Part shown: positions 1-6,276 of the stretch, in pieces
How the letters are laid out: each line of letters starts with the position of its first letter
Position numbering within the stretch: position 1 is the first letter of the stretch
Assembly: GCA_026785745.1 (NCBI GenBank)
Contig: JAJAZO010000002.1
Location: 1 to 7,329, forward strand
Direction of reading: 5' to 3'
Length of the DNA stretch: 7,329 nucleotides
Source: Chitinophagaceae bacterium
Lineage (GTDB): Bacteria; Bacteroidota; Bacteroidia; Chitinophagales; Chitinophagaceae
Position numbers and translations under genes: made by a program
Notes under the pieces: model-generated
The model's input: only the letters and a program-made list of their open reading frames with translations
What the model was told of the DNA's origin: nothing
Databases searched by the model: none

Positions 1-1345
1 AAGTAAGATTATTGGTAGTTGGAACATTTATTGGGTTAGCAAAAAATGCGGATCTTGCAGCAGTGGTTATTCTTCGTGCAACCGGCACAGTGGTTTCATA
101 ATTAGAAACTAACTGATCAAAGTTTAAATTAATTGCATTAATATAAGCTGCTAAAGCGCCGGGTTTATCTCCTTTTCTAAAAAGGGCTTCAGCTTTTACA
201 AACTGTATTTCGCTGGCAGAAATGATTGGCCAAATTGGGGCATTTCTAAATATATAACGGGCATTTAAATCATTGGATGCTATTGTTGTAATATAGGGAC
301 CACCAAAAAAATTATCGGATGAATCTCCCAATGCAATACCTGTACCCCCTCTGTTAGGTCGTATTCCTTTATAGGTACCATTTGGATTTTCCCGAATAAT
401 ATAAGAAGCTCTTGGATCAATGGTAGCAGTAGGGAATTGAGTATTTAAGCCAGACATCAAATCGGAAATAAACTTTGTTTGGCGCAATCCACCAACATTT
501 CCACGAAAAGGTGAGTAAAAGCTAAACGTACCAGAGGGTCCGGCATTAGACCAGGTGTAACTTGTATTTTCTGAATTGGTTTGCATAGCAAGATTACAAT
601 ATTTAATAACTGAATCTGGCTGATAGATTGACTTATTGGTAGTACGGTGAAAAGTTTTGGCCATTACCGCATACACAAACTTTCTCCATTTGTTCATATC
701 TCCGCCATTCATATACAGGTCTCCTTTAAGAAGATTTGACTGGCTTACACTATCATCCGTTCTGGAAAGATTTACAAGTGCAGCACGGGATAAATTTATT
801 ACTTCGTCATACACATCGGATTGGGAGTCGTATTTGAATACAAGCTGCTCGGGGCGAAAGGCCTCTCTCAGTATCAAATCATCAGTAACATCTGTTGTTG
901 TCATCCATCCCCATGCTCTGATGGCCTGAGCCACACCTACATAATCCCATTTCTTTTGTTCAGTTCCCCATTGAATAATCCGGCTGATATTTTGTCCATG
1001 ACCATAGTATTGCATGGCCCATATATCACCCATTAAGTCTGGTGAGGTTGTACCATAGAAATCTCCCATCTGGTCTTGTCTGTTGCCGGGTGAACTAGTA
1101 GCCCAAAATTGAACAAAGCGGCCAATATAGAGCAAATCTCTTTGAACTCCATAAAGGTTGCCATTAGCCGAAGCTGAAACCAGCATACTTGCCTGTACTC
1201 CTGGCAGCAAGCTTTCTATAGGTTGTTTTACTAAGGCGTTTGGATTGGCAAATGCCTCATCAATTTTTTTAGTGCAGGAACCAAGCGGTAAAATTACAAC
1301 CGCTGATAAAGCACTTATAATGATAGTATTTAGAAGCTTTTTCAT
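1..1345 (-). CDS. SusD/RagB-like nutrient-binding outer-membrane lipoprotein (3' end beyond window)
   Basis: This is the substrate-binding lid that sits on the SusC transporter at the cell surface. 448 codons are visible without a stop, and the C-terminus lies beyond the left edge; family members are usually about 480-550 residues. The N-terminus is a lipoprotein signal peptide with lipobox LGSC, so the mature protein would begin at C24. The acidic/lysine stretch KKIDE after it resembles a Bacteroidota surface-export signal. The sequence fits the SusD-like_2 type (PF12771): an early FANPNA motif (32-37), the segment GDLYMNGGDMNKWRKF (208-223), and the helical repeat segment SEIQFVKAEALFRKG near residue 385. 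The ATG at 1343-1345 is chosen because the signal peptide follows directly. It has no Shine-Dalgarno sequence, as is common in this phylum. It lies 21 bp after the susC stop, so the two genes are almost surely cotranscribed. The family call is from recalled motifs. The ligand is unknown. Confidence 0.93.
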   Translation of the reverse strand, partial: MKKLLNTIIISALSAVVILPLGSCTKKIDEAFANPNALVKQPIESLLPGVQASMLVSASANGNLYGVQRDLLYIGRFVQFWATSSPGNRQDQMGDFYGTTSPDLMGDIWAMQYYGHGQNISRIIQWGTEQKKWDYVGVAQAIRAWGWMTTTDVTDDLILREAFRPEQLVFKYDSQSDVYDEVINLSRAALVNLSRTDDSVSQSNLLKGDLYMNGGDMNKWRKFVYAVMAKTFHRTTNKSIYQPDSVIKYCNLAMQTNSENTSYTWSNAGPSGTFSFYSPFRGNVGGLRQTKFISDLMSGLNTQFPTATIDPRASYIIRENPNGTYKGIRPNRGGTGIALGDSSDNFFGGPYITTIASNDLNARYIFRNAPIWPIISASEIQFVKAEALFRKGDKPGALAAYINAINLNFDQLVSNYETTVPVARRITTAARSAFFANPINVPTTNNLT

Positions 1346-1366
1346 ATTGCTTAATATTTTAATTAT

Positions 1367-4300
1367 TTAAAAGGATGCCCTTATTCCAATGTTTACACTG
1401 ATAGGAGATGGTAAAGTACCATAATCAAATCCAAAAGCACCTACACCACGTCCTCCAGCTGTATTACCATTAACATTAGGGTCTGCACCACTATAGTTGG
1501 TAAGTAATATAAGGTCGTTACCAGTTGCAAAAACACTGAGGCTACTAATTTTTTTGATAAAATTTTGGGGAAATGTGTAACTCAATGTCAGGTCTCTTAG
1601 GCGAAACCAATTTACATCTCTTTCAATAAAAGCTTCATCAGGCATCAGAGAATAATAGGCATCATTATAAGCTGGAATTACTACAATTGTATTGGTAGTA
1701 GGAGTAGTGCTGTTTTGTAATCCATCATTCAATACACCTTGCACTACCCTTGGGGTGTATCGGTCTGCTGTTAATTTACTCAGACCGTTGATAGTCATAA
1801 ATAAATTTGTGCCATTATAGATATCGCCACCCACTTTCAAATCCCAAAGCATATTGAGTTTCCAGTTTTTCCAGCGGAAAGAATTATTCCAGCCAATGGT
1901 AAAATCGGAATTTCTGTCGCCAATGTTGAAAAAGTTAGAATTCGTAACAGGCAAACCATTTCCAGGGTTTATTAGTATTTGTCCGGCATTATTTCTCTCA
2001 TACTTTGATCCTGTAATTGAAGTAGTTGATTGGCCTAACATTAAACCACCTCTTGCGGTATAAAGCCAGGTATCTGCAATATAGTATTCAGATACATTTA
2101 ATGGAAGTCCAACAACCTTGTTGCGCATCCTGTTGAAATTAAATATCATATCCCAATTAAAATTTTGCTTTTTCATCAGGTTATAATTCAATGAAATTTC
2201 AAGACCCTTATTTCTTGTAGATCCTGCATTCTGAGTATTTAAAACAAAACCAGTACCATAACTTAATCGAAAGTTCTCAATTATCTGCCCTTTATTTAAT
2301 GTGTTATAATAAGTAATTTCCATGTTTAGCCGGCTTTTGAATAGCCTGATTTCTGTACCCATTTCATAGGTATTTTGTCTTTCAGGTCCCAATTCTGCAT
2401 TGTTATTAAAAAAGCCATAAGAGAAGCCGCCGCCACTTGCCAGATTATCCACAAATACTGATTGGGTGGAATATGGCGAGTTCAATCTTGCTGTACTGGC
2501 AAGTGATGTTCTTAATTTCCAGTAGTTGAGGATACTTCCTTTTTTTAAGGCCGGGAATATATCACTCATAATTATACTCAGGCTACCACCGGGATAATTA
2601 TAATTCCTGTTTTTCTGAGGAAGGGTAGATGCCTGTTCAAAACGATGGGTATAATTGACAAAAATGTAATTTTTGAAACTAATTGCAAATTCGCCGAAAT
2701 AAGCCAATTGCCGGTTTTGTACATAATTCCATTTGCCAAACTTATTGCGGTTAAGACGAAGCCTGGTACTTGGCCTGGTTAGGTTGGTGTCTCCATAATT
2801 TCCCATTAAAACAGCTAACTCTTTGTCCGATATTATAGTTCCATTTTTATACATTTTTCCATTGCCGCTTAGATTTTGTAGCCCACCCACTGAATCAACC
2901 AAATTGGTGCCATAAGTAGCAAACATTTCGGTCTTATAGTCCTGCCACATAGTACCACCCATTACTCTAATGTTTAGGTTTTTGCCAATTTGTTTTTTTG
3001 CAGTCGCTGTAATAGTGTGGTTATATCCAGTGTATTTTCTTAAGTAGTTATCAAGTGTTCCACCAGAGCCAGCTGTTACATAAAAAGATTGGGGATTAAA
3101 AAATAAGAAGCCATTTTGATTATAGGTGTCGTAACCAAACCTTCCAGCCACTGATAGCCATTTCCATGGGTTAATGTTAACACCAAGGCTGTATGTTTTT
3201 CTATCAGTTTCATCTTTTGCAAAATTATTGTTGACATTCCATAGTGGGTTATCAAATTCGCCATTTGTAGAAACGTTGTCAAATAAGTCTGCTTTATCAC
3301 CAGTCTGGTCATTTTCAAATTTCCGAATATCATTGGTTTCTGGCCATATTAGCAAGCTTAATAAATAACCGCCCCCACCTCTCAAAACCTTATTATTGAC
3401 CGTTTTGATATAGGCAAATGAAGGAGTTAATTCAAGTTTATTATTAAATAACTTAGTTGTATTGGAAATTCTAAAATTATAACGACGAAAATCATTATTA
3501 GGTACAACACCTTCCTGATCAAACAAACTACCCGATAATCTGAATTTTGACTCTTTAATTCCAAAATCAACCCCAAGATTATGGGTTTGAGATGTTCCCG
3601 TTTGAAAGAAATATTTTTTATTATCAAAAAGTTCAGTGCCAACTGGGTAAGCAGGGCCAAATTTTCTAAAACTATTACCTACAACTCCGTTTATCCCACC
3701 ATTATATCCACCTAGAGTTTCTGGCCATCGGGTAACTTTTTGTACACGGAAACTATTATCATATTGTATAGCTAACTTATTGGTTTTTGCTTTACGGGTA
3801 GTTACAAGTATGGCTCCGGAACTGGCCTGACTTCCATAAAGAGCAGTAGCTTCTGGCCCTTTCAAAACTGTAATAGTTTCTATATCGGTGGGATTAATAT
3901 CAGCTATCCTGTTTTGATAGTCACTTACCCTATTGGGCCTGTCTGATGCGAGGCCATTGGTTGCGCCACCGGATGATGTTTCGTTTAATGTTGAGTTATC
4001 TAGAACAACGCCATCCACAACATAGAGCGGCTGATTACTCAATGAAAGTGAATTAAACCCTCTTAGTATCACAGAGGATGAGGCGCCAGCTAAACCAGAA
4101 GTCTGGTCGAGTGTCAACCCAGCTACACGACCCTGAAGACTATTTAGGAAATTTTCTCTTTGTGTTTCCTGAATATCGGCACCACTTACTTTTTGTACAG
4201 AATATCCAAGTTCTCTTGGGTTTCGCTTAATGTCCATCGCCGTTACAATGACTTCTCCCATCATATTATCAGCGGTCTTTAAACTAATACCAAGAGCACT

Positions 4301-4573
4301 GCCATCAACGGGTTTAATATCTTCAGTTTGGTAACCAACATAAGAAACCTGTAGTGTTTCTCCAGGGTTTACCTTTATTGAAAACTTTCCGTCAGCATCG
4401 GTTTGTACGACACGTCGGGTACTTTTTACCCTTATGGTAACACCACTAAGTGGTGTCTTATTGTCCTCTGATATGATAGTACCGGTAACGGTTCTTTCCT
4501 GTGCCTGCAAAGCAGGAGGCAGTAAAAGCAGCATCAACGACAGTACTAAGGACAAGTGAAGAATTCTTCTCAT
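1367..4573 (-). CDS. SusC/RagA-family TonB-linked outer-membrane transporter
   Basis: A complete 1068-residue TonB-dependent transporter, the usual length for SusC. It should import a substrate captured by the neighbouring SusD-like lipoprotein, powered by TonB-ExbBD. The order is: signal peptide (1 to about 25, ending ALQAQ); carboxypeptidase-regulatory-like domain (about 27-98, with VTGTI, DADGKFSIKV and VSYVGYQ); a TonB-box-like EVIVTA (107-112); plug domain (about 117-262). The plug carries the SusC hallmarks PLYVVDGVVLDN (182-193) and VLKGPEATALYGSQASSG (236-253). The rest is the 22-stranded barrel, ending in the aromatic residue F as outer-membrane barrels do. There is no N-terminal STN signalling domain, which argues against control through a FecI/FecR-type sigma/anti-sigma pair. 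The frame is intact. The gene follows a DeoR-type regulator by 80 bp and precedes susD by 21 bp. Substrate specificity cannot be read from the sequence. Confidence 0.97.
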   Translation of the reverse strand: MRRILHLSLVLSLMLLLLPPALQAQERTVTGTIISEDNKTPLSGVTIRVKSTRRVVQTDADGKFSIKVNPGETLQVSYVGYQTEDIKPVDGSALGISLKTADNMMGEVIVTAMDIKRNPRELGYSVQKVSGADIQETQRENFLNSLQGRVAGLTLDQTSGLAGASSSVILRGFNSLSLSNQPLYVVDGVVLDNSTLNETSSGGATNGLASDRPNRVSDYQNRIADINPTDIETITVLKGPEATALYGSQASSGAILVTTRKAKTNKLAIQYDNSFRVQKVTRWPETLGGYNGGINGVVGNSFRKFGPAYPVGTELFDNKKYFFQTGTSQTHNLGVDFGIKESKFRLSGSLFDQEGVVPNNDFRRYNFRISNTTKLFNNKLELTPSFAYIKTVNNKVLRGGGGYLLSLLIWPETNDIRKFENDQTGDKADLFDNVSTNGEFDNPLWNVNNNFAKDETDRKTYSLGVNINPWKWLSVAGRFGYDTYNQNGFLFFNPQSFYVTAGSGGTLDNYLRKYTGYNHTITATAKKQIGKNLNIRVMGGTMWQDYKTEMFATYGTNLVDSVGGLQNLSGNGKMYKNGTIISDKELAVLMGNYGDTNLTRPSTRLRLNRNKFGKWNYVQNRQLAYFGEFAISFKNYIFVNYTHRFEQASTLPQKNRNYNYPGGSLSIIMSDIFPALKKGSILNYWKLRTSLASTARLNSPYSTQSVFVDNLASGGGFSYGFFNNNAELGPERQNTYEMGTEIRLFKSRLNMEITYYNTLNKGQIIENFRLSYGTGFVLNTQNAGSTRNKGLEISLNYNLMKKQNFNWDMIFNFNRMRNKVVGLPLNVSEYYIADTWLYTARGGLMLGQSTTSITGSKYERNNAGQILINPGNGLPVTNSNFFNIGDRNSDFTIGWNNSFRWKNWKLNMLWDLKVGGDIYNGTNLFMTINGLSKLTADRYTPRVVQGVLNDGLQNSTTPTTNTIVVIPAYNDAYYSLMPDEAFIERDVNWFRLRDLTLSYTFPQNFIKKISSLSVFATGNDLILLTNYSGADPNVNGNTAGGRGVGAFGFDYGTLPSPISVNIGIRASF

Positions 4574-4611
4574 AGCTGTTTGTTTTAGATATATTAATTA
4601 ATAAGCAGTTC

Positions 4612-4642
4612 CAAAATTTCTATGTTTACTACAATCGCAAAA
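4612..4642 (-). promoter_or_regulatory. candidate Bacteroidota promoter for the susC-susD operon
   Basis: Read on the minus strand, a TTTG (-33 element, 4638-4641) is followed after 18 bp by AAATTTTG (-7 element, 4612-4619). This matches seven of eight positions of the Bacteroidota consensus TAnnTTTG, and the spacing lies within the 17-23 bp reported for this phylum. Transcription would start near 4605, giving a leader of about 30 nt before the susC ATG. The position, wholly between the regulator's stop and the susC start, supports a separate promoter for susCD. The call rests on motif matching only. Confidence 0.6.
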
Positions 4643-4651
4643 GCGAGGTAG
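4629..4651. promoter_or_regulatory. inverted repeat over the susC -33 element, candidate repressor operator
   Basis: On the plus strand the sequence reads CTAC, AA, TCGC, AAAA, GCGA, G, GTAG. This is two nested 4-bp arms on each side, TCGC/GCGA inside and CTAC/GTAG outside, with a small asymmetric gap between them. The inner dyad covers the -33 element of the predicted susC promoter, so a bound protein would block RNA polymerase. The obvious candidate binder is the DeoR-type protein encoded just upstream. As RNA it could form a weak hairpin, but no T-run follows, so I do not read it as a terminator. Binding by DeoR is inferred. Confidence 0.42.
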
Positions 4652-4653
4652 AG

Positions 4654-5403
4654 TTACACCACTTTTACACCAGCATCTGCATAGGGTTTTAAGACAGGGT
4701 CGTCAGGTGCTAGTTCTGTTATCAGTAAATCAATTTCATCCAGCCCGCAAACCTTAATAGGCTGTACAGAATTTATCTTTTCTGCGATACTCAGGCAAAC
4801 CACCATTTTAGAAGACTCTATCATGGCCTTCTTTAGCTGCACCACTTCCCAATCATTATCGGTAATTCCATGCTCTGCGTCTATTGCATTTGTCCCCAAA
4901 AAACAAATGTCTGCCTTTACCTGCTTTATTTTAGCAATTGCCTCAGAGCCAACAGTTATTTTAGAAGTTTTTGAAATTTTATCTCCAATAAGTATCACTT
5001 CTATATTGGGGTGGTGCATATATTCCAGGATAGCCGGAATGCTTCCTGAAATAAATGTTGCTTTTAATTGGGGTGGCAACGACCTTGCCAGCTCCATTAT
5101 AGTAGTGCCACCACTTGTAAGCACAAACATGCCGTTACTGATTAAAGCGATAGCCTTTTTGGCAATGATTTGTTTTTGATTTTGCGAGTAAACACCGTTG
5201 GTGGAAAAATATACCTGGTTGAAAGAATGGGAGAGGGCACCACCATGCACTTTTATTACTTTTCCTTCATCGGCCAGTTCCTGCAGATCACGGCGAATAG
5301 TGTCTTCTGACACATTAATTTCTGTACACAGTGATGATGAAAGAACCTTATTGTGCAGGTTTACCTGGTGCAGGATAAATGCCTGTCTTTCCTTTTTGAG
5401 CAT
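4654..5403 (-). CDS. DeoR/GlpR-family transcriptional regulator
   Basis: A complete 249-residue DeoR-family regulator, typical in length. The N-terminus (about 5-57) is the DeoR winged helix-turn-helix, with the family signature VSEDTIRRDLQELADEGKV (31-49) followed by KVHGGAL. The C-terminal DeoRC domain (about 75-232) is the sugar-phosphate sensor with a ribose-phosphate-isomerase-like fold. It shows the phosphate-loop segment SGGTTIMELARSL (97-109) and FLGTNAIDAEHGITDND (168-184). Members normally repress sugar-uptake or catabolic genes until a phosphorylated intermediate binds. The usual ADxSKFG-like segment is replaced here by CLSIAEKIN (203-211), so the effector pocket may differ. The start at 5401-5403 is chosen because MLKKERQ is the normal DeoR N-terminus. 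Its end is 80 bp from susC, which makes susCD the likely target. Its effector is unknown. Confidence 0.94.
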   Translation of the reverse strand: MLKKERQAFILHQVNLHNKVLSSSLCTEINVSEDTIRRDLQELADEGKVIKVHGGALSHSFNQVYFSTNGVYSQNQKQIIAKKAIALISNGMFVLTSGGTTIMELARSLPPQLKATFISGSIPAILEYMHHPNIEVILIGDKISKTSKITVGSEAIAKIKQVKADICFLGTNAIDAEHGITDNDWEVVQLKKAMIESSKMVVCLSIAEKINSVQPIKVCGLDEIDLLITELAPDDPVLKPYADAGVKVV

Positions 5404-5421
5404 CCGTCAGTTTTGATTTGT

Positions 5422-5455
5422 TAAATATATATGGAATTCCTGCAAAAAAACGCAG
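5422..5455 (-). promoter_or_regulatory. possible promoter/operator region of the deoR-type gene
   Basis: On the minus strand, TATATTTA (5422-5429) matches seven of eight positions of the TAnnTTTG -7 consensus, about 19 bp before the ATG. No good TTTG sits at the proper -33 distance; the nearest gives only a 13-bp spacer. The place where -33 should lie is occupied by a dyad, CTGC-N8-GCAG (5440-5455), whose spacer is an A-run. This could be an autoregulatory site, but in such AT-rich DNA either motif could be chance. Confidence 0.25.
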
Positions 5456-5535
5456 AAGTTCGAAAATATTTGCAGAATGTGGAAATGTGGGGGATAGTAA
5501 AAATATTTTAGGTTCTTGATTTTTTTTGGTTAGGC

Positions 5536-5570
5536 AAAAAAAATCCCGTCCTGCCTGGGGCGGGACGGGG
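5536..5570 (-). terminator. intrinsic terminator of the small barrel-protein gene
   Basis: A GC-rich hairpin has arms at 5545-5555 and 5559-5569 (CCCGTCC pairing with GGACGGG, one mismatch in the minus-strand transcript, then GCC/GGC), with a 3-nt loop. On the minus strand it is followed at once by a run of eight T (5536-5543 read in reverse). It starts about 26 bp after the stop of the gene at 5596. The T-run lies only on the minus-strand side, so it acts for leftward transcription. It insulates the DeoR-susCD locus from upstream genes. Confidence 0.92.
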
Positions 5571-5595
5571 AGCTTACATACAAGCTCAAAGTATC

Positions 5596-6093
5596 TTATT
5601 TTCCAAATGTAAAACGAGCCGAAAAGCCAATGGCCGCAGGTTCAAAGTTTATATCGCTTACAATATTTAATTCTGGTTTCCAGTCTAATGAAATGTTGAG
5701 TGGTATGTTGCCAAATTTGTAGTCAAGACCAAGTACACCTTGTGCACCAAAGTTGGGGTCGGTGGTTGTTTTTTGAGTGATTACATTAACCTTTTTCAGG
5801 AAGGCAATATAACCGCCGGCACCATAGAAATAGGTTAACCCGGAAGCTGATAAAGGTTTATGAAACTCAAGCAAAGCTCCAATAGCCAGTGGATCGCCAA
5901 AAGTCAACAGACCTTCGATGGCTGTTTTTTCATTGATAAATTGTTTGATGGAGATGGAATTGTTTTGCATGGCATTCGAACTGCTGAGGCGAACACCGAG
6001 TGCTGTTTTATACGCAGCACCATCCTGGGCAGATAAGATATTGAGAGAGCCAGTGCCTGCTACGAGCAAGCATACAATGATTATTTTTTTCAT
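5596..6093 (-). CDS. small outer-membrane beta-barrel protein of a conserved Bacteroidota family, function unknown
   Basis: A 165-residue secreted protein. The signal peptide is residues 1 to about 23 (MKKIII, a hydrophobic core, then LSAQ). The mature part alternates hydrophobic and polar residues like a small barrel of about eight strands, and the C-terminus FSARFTFGK resembles a barrel insertion signal. The segments FINEKTAIEGLL (52-63), YFYGAGGYIAF (88-98) and GLDYKFGNIPLNISLDWKP (122-140) match a family I recall as widespread in Bacteroidota and annotated only as outer-membrane or hypothetical protein. The start at 6091-6093 is fixed by the signal peptide. It is a single-gene unit: an intrinsic terminator follows, and a 183-bp gap separates it from the OstA-like gene. 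No enzyme motif is visible. A structural or minor porin-like role is possible but unproven. Confidence 0.85.
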   Translation of the reverse strand: MKKIIIVCLLVAGTGSLNILSAQDGAAYKTALGVRLSSSNAMQNNSISIKQFINEKTAIEGLLTFGDPLAIGALLEFHKPLSASGLTYFYGAGGYIAFLKKVNVITQKTTTDPNFGAQGVLGLDYKFGNIPLNISLDWKPELNIVSDINFEPAAIGFSARFTFGK

Positions 6094-6120
6094 GGTGATT
6101 TATTTTGCCCTATGCTAACG

Positions 6121-6156
6121 CAAAACCATGTCCAGAAAGTCTAAAGGAAATGCAAA
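6121..6156 (-). promoter_or_regulatory. weak candidate promoter for the small barrel-protein gene
   Basis: On the minus strand, TGGTTTTG (6121-6128) matches seven of eight positions of the TAnnTTTG -7 consensus, and TTTG (6153-6156) could be the -33 element. The 24-bp spacer is just longer than the usual range. The leader would be about 20 nt. The placement fits an independent promoter for the downstream barrel gene, but the match is modest. Confidence 0.28.
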
Positions 6157-6160
6157 GATT

Positions 6161-6195
6161 GTTGCTGGTTGTTGGTAGTTGGTTGGTGGTTGGGG
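6161..6195. repeat. degenerate 7-bp tandem repeat (five units)
   Basis: Five consecutive heptamers read GTTGCTG, GTTGTTG, GTAGTTG, GTTGGTG and GTTGGGG on the plus strand, so the consensus is about GTTGNTG. The stretch is strongly strand-asymmetric: almost no C on the plus strand. It is noncoding and lies between the OstA-like gene and the barrel gene. One unit recurs in inverted orientation near 6267-6275. Confidence 0.7.
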
Positions 6196-6275
6196 TCGTG
6201 TAAATGAAAGTTCTTGCCAGGGTGCAGGGAATTTTATAGTTGGAGTAACCAGTTACAAGAAACGAGCAACCAGCA
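6163..6275. repeat. 9-bp inverted repeat bounding a 113-bp intergenic segment
   Basis: TGCTGGTTG (6163-6171) and its perfect reverse complement CAACCAGCA (6267-6275) bound most of the gap between the two envelope genes. The right arm lies directly against the stop codon of the OstA-like gene. A smaller dyad, GTAAC-CA-GTTAC (6245-6256), sits inside near the right arm. The arrangement could be the remnant of a dispersed intergenic repeat. With 95 bp between arms and no T-run it is not a convincing terminator. Confidence 0.4.
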
Positions 6276-6276
6276 T

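Noticed and set aside
657..1370. Plus-strand open frames of 70-90 codons at 657-929, 821-1036 and 1158-1370
   Set aside because: They lie opposite the continuous susD-like frame, have no family resemblance, and their peptides look like antisense translations.
3076..3660. Minus- and plus-strand open frames within the SusC gene (3076-3333, 3174-3368, 3427-3660)
   Set aside because: They are alternative frames inside an intact, well-supported SusC barrel region. There is no sign of frameshift or overlapping genes.
4629..4651. Dyad read as an intrinsic terminator of the DeoR-type gene
   Set aside because: The stem is short and interrupted and the minus strand after it has no T-run. Its overlap with the promoter -33 fits a DNA site better.
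4823..5416. Plus-strand open frames of 118 and 72 codons opposite the DeoR-type gene
   Set aside because: The minus-strand frame is a full-length DeoR protein with clear signatures; the opposite frames have no recognisable features.
6245..6256. GTAAC-CA-GTTAC dyad as terminator of the OstA-like gene
   Set aside because: The 2-nt loop and 5-bp arms cannot form a stable hairpin and no T-run follows.
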